Shown here piece by piece: positions 54,911 through 63,719 of a stretch of 64,000 nucleotides of DNA. Under the pieces are notes generated by a model, which searched no databases, was not told where the DNA came from, and worked only from the letters and a program-made list of their open reading frames with translations. Every line of letters begins with the position of its first letter. Position 1 is the first letter of the stretch. Origin of the DNA: Pseudoalteromonas sp. HM-SA03 (GTDB taxonomy: Bacteria; Pseudomonadota; Gammaproteobacteria; Enterobacterales; Alteromonadaceae); assembly GCF_002289345.1 (NCBI RefSeq), contig NZ_NSDG01000113.1, positions 20,572 through 84,571 of the forward strand, in the 5' to 3' direction. The position numbers and the translations under genes are program-made.

Positions 54911-57808
54911 ATGAATTTTTCCTTAGGTCAGCGCTGGATCAGTGATACGGAATCAGATTTGGGATTGGGTACAATAGTGGCACTTGAGGGGCGTCAAGTG
55001 ACTATTTTATTTCCCGCTAGCGGAGAAAACCGTGTTTACTCAGTACAGGAAGCACCTGTAACTCGAGTTGTATTCAACCCAGGCGATGTGATCCGCCATG
55101 TTGAAGAGTGGGAACTACGTGTTGACAGCGTGGAAGAGCAAAATGGACTATTTTGCTATCATGGTACTCGAGTTGATAATGAAGAAGAGACTTCATTCAA
55201 AGAGACCTTTCTTGATCACTTCCTCAAGTTCAATAAACCTCAAGATCGTCTATTTGCAGGCCAAATCGACCGTTTTGATCGCTACACACTGCGCTATCAA
55301 ACTTGGCAACACCAGTTTGATAAAGAACAATCTCACCTTAAAGGGTTGATAGGTCAGCGCGCTAGCCTTATTCCGCACCAGCTTTATATTGCCGATGAAG
55401 TTGGTAAGCGCTTTGCACCTCGCGTACTTCTGTCTGATGAAGTTGGCCTAGGTAAAACCATTGAAGCGGGCATGATTTTACACCAACAAATTCTCTCTGG
55501 CCGTGCCAATCGTGTGTTAATTGTAGTTCCAGAGAACTTACAACACCAATGGTTAGTAGAGATGCTACGCCGCTTTAACCTACACTTTTCGATTTTTGAC
55601 GAAGAGCGTTGTAGCGAAGCTTATGCAGATGCACCGAATGTATTCGAAACAGAACAACTGGTACTGGTTAGCCTAGAGTTTATTACCAAAAAGCGCCGCT
55701 GGTTTGAACAAGCCACACTCGCTGATTGGGATCTACTGATTGTCGATGAAGCACACCACCTGACGGTCACAAAGGAAAAGCCAAGCACTGAATATCAACG
55801 TATTGCTGAGCTTTCTCAAGATATTCCTGGACTTATCTTGTTGACTGCAACACCAGACCAACTGGGTCACCGCAGTCACTTTGCGCGTTTACAGCTACTC
55901 GATCCAGATCGCTTCTACGACTACGACGTGTTCGTTGAAGAAGAAAGTCATTATAAAGAAGTCGCAGAAGCCGCGAACAACCTACTGCAAGACAAAACGT
56001 TAGACGCAAAAGAAGAGCAAACACTTTGTACACTGCTAAAAGAAACCGATATTTCTGAGTTACTTGCAAAGGCACAAAGTGGCGATAGTGACGCCAAAGC
56101 TGAAATTTTGTCTATGTTACTAGACCGTCATGGTACTGGCCGTATTCTATTTAGAAATAGCCGCAGTGGCATCGACGGCTACCCAAGCCGTTTGTTACAT
56201 CAATACCCAGTACCTTTACCGAAGCAATACAAAACAGCAATGTCGGTAATGGGTAACATTGGTGGTATTCAAAGTCCGGAATTTAACGCGATGCGTGCTT
56301 TGTTCCCAGAAAAAATCTTTCAAGAGTTTGAAGGTGAAGGTAGCAGCTGGGCGCAGTTTGACCCGCGCGTTGAGTGGTTAATTGCTAAATTAAAAGAGTT
56401 AAAACACGAAAAAGTACTGCTTATTTGTGCCAAAGCGGAAACTGCAATTAGCCTTGAACAAGTGTTACGTGAGCGCGAAGCGATTAAAGCGGCGGTGTTC
56501 CACGAAGGCATGTCTATCATTGAGCGCGACCGCGCGGCAGCATTTTTTGCTGATGAATATGATAGCGCACAAGTATTACTCTGCTCCGAAATTGGCTCTG
56601 AAGGTCGTAACTTCCAGTTCTCGCATCACTTGGTGCTATTTGACTTACCGCTTAACCCGGACTTGCTTGAGCAACGTATTGGTCGTCTTGACCGCATTGG
56701 TCAAAAGCACGACATCAATATTCACGTGCCTTACTTTGAAAGTACCGCACAAGAAGTATTACTACGTTGGTATCACGAGGGCTTAGATGCATTCGAAACC
56801 ACCAGCACCACGGGGCAAATGCTGTATAAGTCTTTTTCTGATGATTTATTAGCGCTGATCGCTGAACACAACTGTGACGAAGACGAATTAGATCCCCTAT
56901 TAGAGCAAGCCGCAAAAGAAAATGCTCAGCTGCGCACAAAGATGGAGCAAGGTCGAGACCGCTTACTTGAGCTTCACTCAAGTGGTCAAGGTAAAACAGA
57001 TAATATCGTTGCTGAACTTGAAGCACTGGATAACGACGTAATTTTGCCTGCGTTTATGATTAATGTGTTTGATACTTTTGGTGTTAACCAAGAAGACAAA
57101 GGCGAGAATACGATTATTCTCAAACCTACCGAGCACATGCTTAACCCGTCTTTCCCTTGTTTGAAAGATGATGGCATCACAGTGACTTTTGACCGTAACA
57201 CCTCACTGTCACAAGAAGACGCGCATTTCATCAGCTGGGATCACCCCATGGTCAGCGGCGTAATGGATATGATCTGTAACGATGACTTTGGTTGTGCGTC
57301 GGTGGCACTGCTTAAAAACAACAAGTTACCTGTCGGTACTTTCTTTGTTGAAATGATCTTCGTTGCAGAAGCTTCTGCGCCTAAGTCTCTTCAAGTAGGT
57401 CGCTTTTTACCGCCAACACCAATTCGTGTTCTAATGGATAAAGGTGGCAATGACTTAGCCCAAAACGTGGCGTTTGATGCATTCAATCAACAGCTTTCCG
57501 CCGTTGGCAGACAAACCGGCAGTAAGCTAGTTAATGCGCTACAAAGTGCTATTCACCCGCTTATTACTCAAGCTGGCGATATTGCACAAGCTCAACTTGA
57601 AAGCATTCAAGCCAACGCGATGGATAAAATGCAAAAGCAATTAGGTGATGAGCAAGGTCGTTTGCAAGCACTTAAAGCTATCAATCCGAACATCCGTGAC
57701 GAAGAAGTTCAAGTGTTTGATAAACAAAGAGCTGAGTTGAGCACACACATTGAAAAAGCACAGCTTAAGTTGGATGCGATTCGTTTAATTGTGGTTGCAA
57801 ACCAGTAA
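54911..57808 (+). CDS. rapA: RNA polymerase-associated ATPase RapA (HepA)
   Basis: A 965-residue Swi2/Snf2 ATPase of normal RapA length. It begins with the RapA-specific Tudor-like N-terminal region (FSLGQRWISDTESDLGLGTIV), then Walker A DEVGLGKTIEAG (residues about 176-187), the DEAH box VDEAHHLT (about 278), and the second lobe with SEIGSEGRNFQF and QRIGRLDRIGQ. RapA binds core RNA polymerase and recycles it after termination by ATP hydrolysis. It is followed by a terminator and rluA, the same neighbour as in E. coli. Confidence 0.95.
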   Translation: MNFSLGQRWISDTESDLGLGTIVALEGRQVTILFPASGENRVYSVQEAPVTRVVFNPGDVIRHVEEWELRVDSVEEQNGLFCYHGTRVDNEEETSFKETFLDHFLKFNKPQDRLFAGQIDRFDRYTLRYQTWQHQFDKEQSHLKGLIGQRASLIPHQLYIADEVGKRFAPRVLLSDEVGLGKTIEAGMILHQQILSGRANRVLIVVPENLQHQWLVEMLRRFNLHFSIFDEERCSEAYADAPNVFETEQLVLVSLEFITKKRRWFEQATLADWDLLIVDEAHHLTVTKEKPSTEYQRIAELSQDIPGLILLTATPDQLGHRSHFARLQLLDPDRFYDYDVFVEEESHYKEVAEAANNLLQDKTLDAKEEQTLCTLLKETDISELLAKAQSGDSDAKAEILSMLLDRHGTGRILFRNSRSGIDGYPSRLLHQYPVPLPKQYKTAMSVMGNIGGIQSPEFNAMRALFPEKIFQEFEGEGSSWAQFDPRVEWLIAKLKELKHEKVLLICAKAETAISLEQVLREREAIKAAVFHEGMSIIERDRAAAFFADEYDSAQVLLCSEIGSEGRNFQFSHHLVLFDLPLNPDLLEQRIGRLDRIGQKHDINIHVPYFESTAQEVLLRWYHEGLDAFETTSTTGQMLYKSFSDDLLALIAEHNCDEDELDPLLEQAAKENAQLRTKMEQGRDRLLELHSSGQGKTDNIVAELEALDNDVILPAFMINVFDTFGVNQEDKGENTIILKPTEHMLNPSFPCLKDDGITVTFDRNTSLSQEDAHFISWDHPMVSGVMDMICNDDFGCASVALLKNNKLPVGTFFVEMIFVAEASAPKSLQVGRFLPPTPIRVLMDKGGNDLAQNVAFDAFNQQLSAVGRQTGSKLVNALQSAIHPLITQAGDIAQAQLESIQANAMDKMQKQLGDEQGRLQALKAINPNIRDEEVQVFDKQRAELSTHIEKAQLKLDAIRLIVVANQ

Positions 57809-57819
57809 ACCTCCCACAC

Positions 57820-57845
57820 TGAAAGAGAGCCTTGGCTCTCTTTCT
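57820..57845 (+). terminator. Terminator after rapA
   Basis: AAAGAGAGCC (57821-57830) pairs with GGCTCTCTTT (57833-57842) around a two-base loop, with a short TTCT tail. It lies about 12 bases after the rapA stop. Confidence 0.75.
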
Positions 57846-57896
57846 CGCTACCGCTCACTTAGCAACTCATATATAATACGCGGCTTCGTTCTGTTC

Positions 57897-58565
57897 ATGC
57901 TGAGGCAGCTGGTGTTACTAAATTACGCTCCCCCCCTTTCTCCCTATCTTGATATTTTGTACCAAGATGAAGATATGCTGGTGATCAACAAACCAAGCGG
58001 GTTACTCACCGTACCAGGTAAAGATCCAAAGCATTGGGACAGCGCTATCGCCAGAGTGAATTTTGTCTACCCTACGGCAAGAATTGTGCACCGCCTTGAT
58101 ATGGCAACATCCGGCGTGTTGTGCCTTGCGATGAATAAAGCAGCGCATCGCCATCTGAGTATTCAATTTCAAGACCGTTTGACCCACAAGCACTACATCG
58201 CCCGAGTTCATGGCAAATTACAACAGCAAACGGGTTCTGTTGATTTACCGCTGGTGTGTGATTGGCCTAATCGCCCTAAGCAAATGGTTTGTCATGAGAC
58301 CGGAAAGCCTTCATTAACGCATTTTGAAGTCATGGAATATGAAGCACAGGCAACCCGCGTTAAACTAACCCCCATCACTGGACGCTCTCATCAACTCAGA
58401 GTACATATGCTTTCGCTTGGGCATGTAATTCTTGGCGATCGACTATATGCCAAAGGCGAGGCGTTAGCGGTTGCTTCACGTCTACAATTACATGCTGAGA
58501 TATTGCAAATTTCACATCCAACAACCACAGAGATGATGACCTTTACCGCACCGGTTCCTTTCTAA
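57897..58565 (+). CDS. rluA: Dual-specificity RNA pseudouridine synthase RluA
   Basis: I place the start at the ATG at 57897 (MLRQLVLLNYAPPLSPYLDILYQDED), giving 222 residues, close to E. coli RluA (219). A longer frame from 57789 would run through the rapA terminator. The catalytic block is ARIVHRLDMATSGVLCLAMN (Asp in HRLDxxTSG), and the C-terminal TPITGRSHQLRVHMLSLGH is the second family motif. RluA makes pseudouridine 746 in 23S rRNA and 32 in several tRNAs. A TATAAT lies upstream at about 57872. Confidence 0.9.
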   Translation: MLRQLVLLNYAPPLSPYLDILYQDEDMLVINKPSGLLTVPGKDPKHWDSAIARVNFVYPTARIVHRLDMATSGVLCLAMNKAAHRHLSIQFQDRLTHKHYIARVHGKLQQQTGSVDLPLVCDWPNRPKQMVCHETGKPSLTHFEVMEYEAQATRVKLTPITGRSHQLRVHMLSLGHVILGDRLYAKGEALAVASRLQLHAEILQISHPTTTEMMTFTAPVPF

Positions 58566-58760
58566 GTAACCTGTTTACTCTGTTAGTTTGAAACGGTTTC
58601 GAAACTGTGGCCTTCGAAAAGTAAGCGAATTTAGCGTTGCCAGCTAACGCTCAGATTAACGTTTGCTTAGTGACTAAACAAAGCGGGTAAAAAGCACGCG
58701 GTTAACACATAAATTGCATTACTATGGTTTCGTGATCAGCAGATGTTTTATATACTGTAA

Positions 58761-58946
58761 TTGTTCCCTAGCTCGTAGGACAGCTGATTAAGTCCCTGAG
58801 CCGATAAATTTCTTTCAGGATAGCAGTTTGTTTACTATTGAGCATGCTCGGCATGTACCGAGAAGCCTACGGTAGGCTGTTGCTCTCCGCCTTGAACCTC
58901 AGGGTTCAAGGGCTGACATCGGCATCCGCGAAGCCGGGGAACAACC
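58761..58946 (+). ncRNA. ssrS: 6S RNA
   Basis: About 186 nt with blocks shared with E. coli 6S RNA: AGTCCCTGAGCCGATA, GAGCATGCTCGG, CCGAGAAGCCT, and CCTTGAACC...GGTTCAAGGG. The ends pair (TTGTTCCC at 58761-58768 with GGGAACAA at 58937-58944), closing the long hairpin that mimics an open promoter and holds sigma-70 RNA polymerase in stationary phase. A TATACT at 58751-58756 is a good -10. In E. coli ssrS sits beside ygfA; here it lies between rluA and a cystine symporter gene. Confidence 0.93.
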
Positions 58947-59385
58947 TTTTCCACTCTACACTTATCATTGCCTCAGAGCTAACTCACTTTTACATATACT
59001 CAATAAGCCACATGTTCAACTTCATACTAAAAACAACTACACGGTTAACGTCGTAAAGCAAAAGAAATTGCGAGATAAACTCTAGAAAAGAGTCGCGGGA
59101 TAAACTCTAGAAAAGAGTCGCGAGATAACGCTAGAAAAGAGTCGCGAGATAAACTCGCTGCTACGAAAGATTATTGTAAGCTAAGTGCATATCTCAGTGT
59201 TTTTAATTACTACGAGTTAGTACTAACTCACCACAAGGCATCTGGATATGAAAAGATAAATTATCAAAAACTTTCATTTTTATTGATAACCTTTTGTTCT
59301 ATTCCATAGTCAAAGAATATTTTAGCCCACTCAACAAAACCTCTATAGTAGCGCGTTATTTTCATATATTTCGAAAGGTATTCTG
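58947..59385. other. Intergenic region with a tandem repeat
   Basis: Between 6S RNA and the symporter gene. It contains the 25-bp tandem repeat listed next and AT-rich sequence after 59165 that presumably holds the symporter promoter. No coding sequence is supported. Confidence 0.6.
59070..59164 (+). repeat. 25-bp tandem repeat
   Basis: Units GCGAGATAAACTCTAGAAAA+GAGTC at 59070-59094, 59095-59119 (one change, GCGGGA) and 59120-59143 (one base shorter), then a partial unit at 59144-59164. Each has the short dyad GACTC/GAGTC-like arm. The core CGAGATAAA also occurs in the 64-bp repeat near 8.3 kb. Confidence 0.85.
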
Positions 59386-60744
59386 ATGTCTTTTGCTGTT
59401 ATCGCCGCGTTGGCGGTTTTTATTGCCATACTTTTCGGTCTTTATCGCTTTCAACAGCGCTCCGAAACCCTGTCACGAACGGTATTATTAGGCTTAGTTG
59501 CGGGCAGCCTATTTGGACTCGCGCTGCAATTTGTTTTCTCAGGTGACTTAACCACCAAACAGACTGTACTAGATTGGGTTGCCATTGTTGGTAGCGGCTA
59601 TGTCAATCTTCTAAAAATGGTGATTATGCCATTGGTCTTAGTGTCTATGATTGCCGCGGTCGTAAAATTAGATAATCAAGGCTCTCTTGGAAAGATTTCG
59701 TTTGTCACCCTCACAATTTTAGTTTTTACCACGGCCATTGCGGCACTCATTGGTATTTTTATCACTCAAGCATTTGGTTTAAGCGCACAAGGCTTAGTTG
59801 AAGGTGCACGCGAAACTGCCAGAATAGCGGTACTTGAAGAACGCGCAACAACCGTTGCCGATTTAACCATTCCACAAATGCTGCTTAGCTTTGTACCAAC
59901 CAATCCATTTGCTGACTTAACTGGCGAGCGCTCGACCTCGATTATCGCTGTGGTGATTTTTGGTGTATTAACTGGTATTGCTGCTCGTAGAGCTATCATG
60001 GAAGAGTCAGATTTAAGTAGCCCAATAAAAAATGCAGTTGAAGGCGCACAGGCCGTTGTGTTGAGGTTAGTACGTATGATCATCGCCCTCACACCTTATG
60101 GTGTAGCTGGTTTGATGGCCAAAGTGATCGCCACTTCAAGCATGGCTGACATTATTAGCTTACTCGGTTTTATTATTGCCTCTTACGTTGCCATTTTGCT
60201 GATGTTTTTGGTGCATGGTTTGTTAGTTACTTTGGTTGGTGAAAACCCAAAGCATTTCTTCCAAAAAATTTGGCCTGTTTTAACTTTTGCTTTCACCTCA
60301 AGAAGCTCCGCGGCAACCATCCCATTGAATGTTGAAGCGCAGATCCACAAGCTTAATGTTCCCCCTGCGATTGCAAACCTTTCTGCATCGTTTGGTGCGA
60401 CAATCGGACAAAATGGCTGCGCTGGCATTTATCCTGCCATGCTTGCTGTAATGGTTGCGCCAACGGTAGGAATTGACCCATTCGCACTCGACTTTATTGT
60501 CTCTTTAGTGGCTATGGTTGCAATTAGCTCATTTGGTATTGCAGGTGTTGGAGGTGGCGCAACTTTCGCAGCATTGGTAGTGTTACCTGCGATGGGACTA
60601 CCAGTGACAATTGCAGCGCTACTAATTTCTATTGAGCCATTAATTGATATGGCAAGAACGGCACTCAATGTATCGGGTTCAATGACCGCAGGTACCGTAA
60701 CAAGTCGCTTGTTAAAGCAAAAGCATACTAACGAAGCAATTTAG
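59386..60744 (+). CDS. Dicarboxylate/amino acid:cation symporter, TcyP-like (cystine)
   Basis: A 452-residue polytopic protein of the DAACS (GltP-like) family with about eight membrane helices and two hairpin loops. Visible landmarks: VNLLKMVIMPLVLVSMIAAVV, the serine-rich hairpin FTSRSSAATIP, ATIGQNGCAGIYPAM and IEPLIDMARTALNVSG. The pattern SLGKISFVTLTILVFTTAIAALIG and the lengths resemble the sodium/proton:L-cystine symporter TcyP (YdjN) more than GltP. An AAAGG ribosome site precedes the ATG. It is monocistronic, with a terminator after it. Substrate assignment is moderate. Confidence 0.75.
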   Translation: MSFAVIAALAVFIAILFGLYRFQQRSETLSRTVLLGLVAGSLFGLALQFVFSGDLTTKQTVLDWVAIVGSGYVNLLKMVIMPLVLVSMIAAVVKLDNQGSLGKISFVTLTILVFTTAIAALIGIFITQAFGLSAQGLVEGARETARIAVLEERATTVADLTIPQMLLSFVPTNPFADLTGERSTSIIAVVIFGVLTGIAARRAIMEESDLSSPIKNAVEGAQAVVLRLVRMIIALTPYGVAGLMAKVIATSSMADIISLLGFIIASYVAILLMFLVHGLLVTLVGENPKHFFQKIWPVLTFAFTSRSSAATIPLNVEAQIHKLNVPPAIANLSASFGATIGQNGCAGIYPAMLAVMVAPTVGIDPFALDFIVSLVAMVAISSFGIAGVGGGATFAALVVLPAMGLPVTIAALLISIEPLIDMARTALNVSGSMTAGTVTSRLLKQKHTNEAI

Positions 60745-60761
60745 TGCGACGATAGCTTAAG

Positions 60762-60795
60762 AGGGCCAGTTAGTTATTCTGGCCCTTCACTTTTA
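60762..60795 (+). terminator. Terminator after the symporter gene
   Basis: AGGGCCAG (60762-60769) pairs with CTGGCCCT (60779-60786), followed by TCACTTTT. Confidence 0.75.
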
Positions 60796-61050
60796 ATCAA
60801 TCATGAGCTTTGCAGTACCAGGCCAAAAAGACAGTAAGGACTTCATTGAATCCACCAGCTCGTGATATTGGTACGGTTTGGTTATATAAGAATTTCCCCC
60901 AAGCAAATGATACTCTCAATATCCGCTTTTGCGGGAGTTTGCCCATAGCACTAATCGCTTTCAACACGCCACGCGACAGTAGCTTCCATCATCTCTTATA
61001 AAGCCCCAGATTCTTACCACAGGCCATCAACAAAAAAGATTTCTTTTGCC
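60793..61050 (-). pseudogene. Decayed 3' part of a single-domain response regulator
   Basis: On the minus strand, bases about 60925 down to 60793 translate to a typical receiver-domain end: ADIESIICLGGNSYITKP then YQYHELVDSMKSLLSFW and a stop. GxNSYITKP with the conserved Lys is the hallmark. Upstream the similarity continues (VLKAISAMGKLP) but in another frame, and stops interrupt earlier parts, so the gene is broken by at least one frameshift. Nothing recognisable is left of the N-terminal phosphorylation site. The 3' end overlaps the symporter terminator. The rest of the gap to yacG (61050-61365) shows no gene. Confidence 0.5.
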
Positions 61051-61365
61051 ATGCGCTCAGTGACGGAAGAGCTTAAGATCAGTAGATTGGCGAAACACTA
61101 CGTAAAATACAGGCGCTTAAATCTATCACCCTGTCTTACGGATAAAGCGGTGAATTTTCGCTATCAACATCGGCAAGCGGATCTGATTTCTTAGATAAAG
61201 TGCCCTTGCTGGCTTTGGAATGTCAGGCTCAGGAAAATCTTGGTTAAAAAAGAATTAATATCCCTAGCTAGTATGCAAGCTGTTCAAAGTCGATACGCAC
61301 TCGGTTCACAAAGCAATTAAATGCGATTAGACTTATACAATTAGGAAGTAAAAAGTAAGTGTATA

Positions 61366-61608
61366 ATGACAACCACAGTAAAGTGTCCAACCTGCCAACA
61401 GGCTGTTGAATGGTCTGATAAAAGTCCATTTCGCCCGTTTTGCTCAAAACGCTGTCAATTAATTGATTTAGGTGATTGGTCTGACGAATCAAATACAATT
61501 TCCACACCGATGAAAAGCGGTGAGCTCACGCCTCAAGATGCGGAAAGTTTGATTGAAGATATAGAAGCAATGCTGGCAAAAAACGACGACAGCTTTTTCA
61601 AAGAATAA
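61366..61608 (+). CDS. yacG: DNA gyrase inhibitor YacG
   Basis: An 80-residue zinc protein: KCPTCQQAV (CxxC) and [16 protein letters not shown] (CxxxC) bind one zinc ion, followed by an acidic C-terminal tail. YacG binds GyrB and blocks DNA binding by gyrase. In many gammaproteobacteria yacG is with coaE and pilD; here the preceding gene is not coaE, so the gene stands alone. An AGGAAGT-type ribosome site lies upstream. Confidence 0.9.
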   Translation: MTTTVKCPTCQQAVEWSDKSPFRPFCSKRCQLIDLGDWSDESNTISTPMKSGELTPQDAESLIEDIEAMLAKNDDSFFKE

Positions 61609-61688
61609 ATCTATGGGCCGATTCCCTCGGCCTTTATTCGCTGAGAATAGCTTGTTTGGAAAAGAAAAAACCAAGCTCAGCAAAATCA

Positions 61689-61997
61689 CTAATCACCTTT
61701 TTCTGTTTGCCCATCTTCCGCCTTTCGCTCTGTGTTTCTCCCCTCATTTTGATAGGTTTTAGCTATATGCCCCGCCCCTTCCAAAATATCACTTAATTGG
61801 ATCCGGCAAATTTCCGACAATTTAATTAAGGTACCTAAGCGAAATGAGCTTGTTCCATTAAGATAATCGTCTAGTGTGGTGAGACCTATTCCGAGCTTTT
61901 GGCTAATGGTTTTTTTAGTATAACCCTTACGCTTTTTGAGTTCTTTTAACAGTTCTCGGATCCTAAGTGTCACCTCGTATTCTTCAGGTGTCTGCAT
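61689..61997 (-). CDS. Xre/Cro-type helix-turn-helix protein
   Basis: I choose the ATG at 61997 (MQTPEEYEVTLRIRELLKEL), giving 102 residues; a TTG 9 codons upstream is less likely. The HTH covers about residues 8-65 (KKTISQKLGIGLTTLDDYLNGTSSFRLGTLIKLSEICRI), after which a charged, Glu/Lys-rich tail ends the protein. No toxin partner is adjacent; yacG is convergent. Target genes unknown. Confidence 0.7.
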   Translation of the reverse strand: MQTPEEYEVTLRIRELLKELKKRKGYTKKTISQKLGIGLTTLDDYLNGTSSFRLGTLIKLSEICRIQLSDILEGAGHIAKTYQNEGRNTERKAEDGQTEKGD

Positions 61998-62024
61998 GTC
62001 TCCCTCAGTGATACCTAGCAACAA

Positions 62025-62360
62025 ACAGCCAACAACAAAGAATACCCTTAGTTACTCTGAAGAAAACAAAAGTTATTGGAAAGTTTGCGCGCGTAAATTA
62101 AGAATTTTTCAATTCAACACTATTTCAAAGAGTTGTCCGCAGACTTGCTAGATGTACTCTTAATCGAAAAATATCACAACACAAACATGTTATCAACATG
62201 TAACTTAAACCGATGTAAACGGTCGCATTGTTCTATACATTGATTGTAAAGGGTCAGTGCTTTACATCAAACTGGAGTACAAGCTCTCATTTTATAAGAA
62301 GGTGATTGATAAAGCCCTTACCGGGAAGGTCAGGGCTAAGTTGGAGAGAAACCTTGAGAT
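62025..62360. other. Gap between the HTH gene and the CpxP-like gene
   Basis: Mostly featureless AT-rich sequence that contains the HTH promoter on its left side. AGCCCT (62313-62318) and AGGGCT (62332-62337) form a hairpin that, read on the minus strand, is followed by TTTATC and lies 24 bases after the CpxP-like stop; it may be that gene's terminator. Confidence 0.45.
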
Positions 62361-62822
62361 TTAATCTGCCTTTTTATTACCTTTGTGGCTACGGCGTGAT
62401 TTAAGAGCCTGGAGCTTATCGCGCTGTTCTTCATTCAATACATGGAACACTTTGTGACGAGTTTCCATCGAAAGTAGCGCCCACGCTTGCTTTTTATCTT
62501 GGCCTTTTTCCAGTAGAAGTTGCGCTTGAACCTTATCAAAGGCAGGGGCCGCCATAAGTGCTTTCATTTCTTCACGATAAGCTGAATGTGCTGCTTTTCT
62601 GTTTTCTTTTAACGCTTTTTTTGCAGTTTTGTAATCCGCATAAATTGTCTTTAGTTGGTCTTGCTGCGCTTCTGTTAACTCTAATAACTTCTGGCCTTTA
62701 TCAGATAGTAGCAACCTTGCTGAGTGCTCAAGCTGCCCGCCCATAGGTCCCGCGTTTGCAATGAAGCTGAAGGTCGATACGCCAAGTGCTGTAACTAATG
62801 CTAAAGTAGATAGTAATTTCAT
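62361..62822 (-). CDS. CpxP/Spy-family periplasmic protein
   Basis: A 153-residue protein with a signal peptide (MKLLSTLALVTALGVSTFSFIANA) and the two LTxxQ motifs of the family, as LTEAQQDQL (about residue 49) and LNEEQRDKL (about 128), in an all-helical, basic mature chain. CpxP inhibits the sensor CpxA and helps deliver misfolded proteins for degradation; Spy is a chaperone. Its position, divergent from cpxR, favours a CpxP role. Confidence 0.8.
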   Translation of the reverse strand: MKLLSTLALVTALGVSTFSFIANAGPMGGQLEHSARLLLSDKGQKLLELTEAQQDQLKTIYADYKTAKKALKENRKAAHSAYREEMKALMAAPAFDKVQAQLLLEKGQDKKQAWALLSMETRHKVFHVLNEEQRDKLQALKSRRSHKGNKKAD

Positions 62823-62899
62823 GGTATTGGCTCCTTGTTCGCCATTGTTTTGTCACTTCCAAATTTAGCAAGCACAAAGAAAAGGAACGTCAGACAGAG

Positions 62900-62914
62900 G
62901 TAAAGTTTTGTCAG
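62900..62914. promoter_or_regulatory. Possible CpxR box
   Basis: GTAAAGTTTTGTCAG resembles GTAAA-N5-GTAAA with a degraded second half. It lies between the divergent CpxP-like and cpxR genes, where autoregulation would be expected. Confidence 0.35.
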
Positions 62915-63023
62915 TACTTTGCAAAAAAAAGCAAAGGCAATTTACATAAGGCGTTGAAGTAAGGTGTAATATGCTAGAGCCGAACTATTCAGGCCAACGC
63001 CAATCAACAATGCTGGACTAAGT

Positions 63024-63716
63024 ATGACAATGAAACATTCCATTTTACTTATTGATGACGACCAAGAACTTTGCAGCCTGTTAAAAGAATACTTTACTGC
63101 AGAAGGCTTTGAAGTGGCGATGGCCCACACAGGAACTGAGGGTCTACAGCTGGCATTAAAACAAAATTTCGATCTGATATTATTAGACGTAATGCTTCCC
63201 GAAATGGATGGCTTTGAAGTACTAAAAGCGTTACGTGTCCAGAAGATGACGCCCGTTATTATGTTAACGGCAAAAGGCGATGACTTTGACCGCATCTTTG
63301 GTTTGGAGCTAGGTGCTGACGATTATATTCCAAAACCGTTTAACCACCGCGAACTACTAGCGCGCGTTAAAGCCATTACCCGTCGCGTCGATCATTATAA
63401 GCAACACAGCCCAGATGATACCTTTACTATCCATCAGCTGTGTTTAGATGTAGCTTCGCGAAGCGCTACTGTTAATGGTGAAGTGCTGTCGCTGACGGGC
63501 ACCGAATACGAGGTGCTGCTCTTGCTGGTCAGAACCGCAGGAGAAGTGGTCGACAAGCAGACTATTTCACGACAAGTATTAGGCCGACCTCTTGTGCCTT
63601 ATGATCGCTCTATCGATATGCATGTCTCTAACGTTCGCAAGAAAATTGCCGCATTAAGTGAGCACACTTATATCAAAACGATCCGCGGCGCTGGCTATAT
63701 TTTTCTAAAGGCGTAA
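63024..63716 (+). CDS. cpxR: Envelope-stress response regulator CpxR
   Basis: A 230-residue OmpR-family regulator: receiver domain with SILLIDDDQELC, phosphoacceptor Asp in LILLDVMLPEMDG, and DYIPKPF; winged-helix DNA-binding domain with LTGTEYEVLLLLV, GRPLVPYDRSIDMHVSNVRKK and IKTIRGAGYIF. The GRPLxPYDRSIDMHVSNxRKK block is characteristic of CpxR. It is followed directly by cpxA. Confidence 0.9.
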   Translation: MTMKHSILLIDDDQELCSLLKEYFTAEGFEVAMAHTGTEGLQLALKQNFDLILLDVMLPEMDGFEVLKALRVQKMTPVIMLTAKGDDFDRIFGLELGADDYIPKPFNHRELLARVKAITRRVDHYKQHSPDDTFTIHQLCLDVASRSATVNGEVLSLTGTEYEVLLLLVRTAGEVVDKQTISRQVLGRPLVPYDRSIDMHVSNVRKKIAALSEHTYIKTIRGAGYIFLKA

Positions 63717-63719
63717 TGA

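Noticed and set aside
57789-57896. Longer N-terminus for RluA
   Set aside because: The extension overlaps the end of rapA and runs through its terminator; the start at 57897 gives the normal family length.
58838-59056. A 72-codon frame
   Set aside because: It lies over 6S RNA, whose conserved blocks explain the sequence fully.
60810-61001. A 63-codon plus-strand frame
   Set aside because: The opposite strand shows the receiver-domain remnant, which explains the sequence better.
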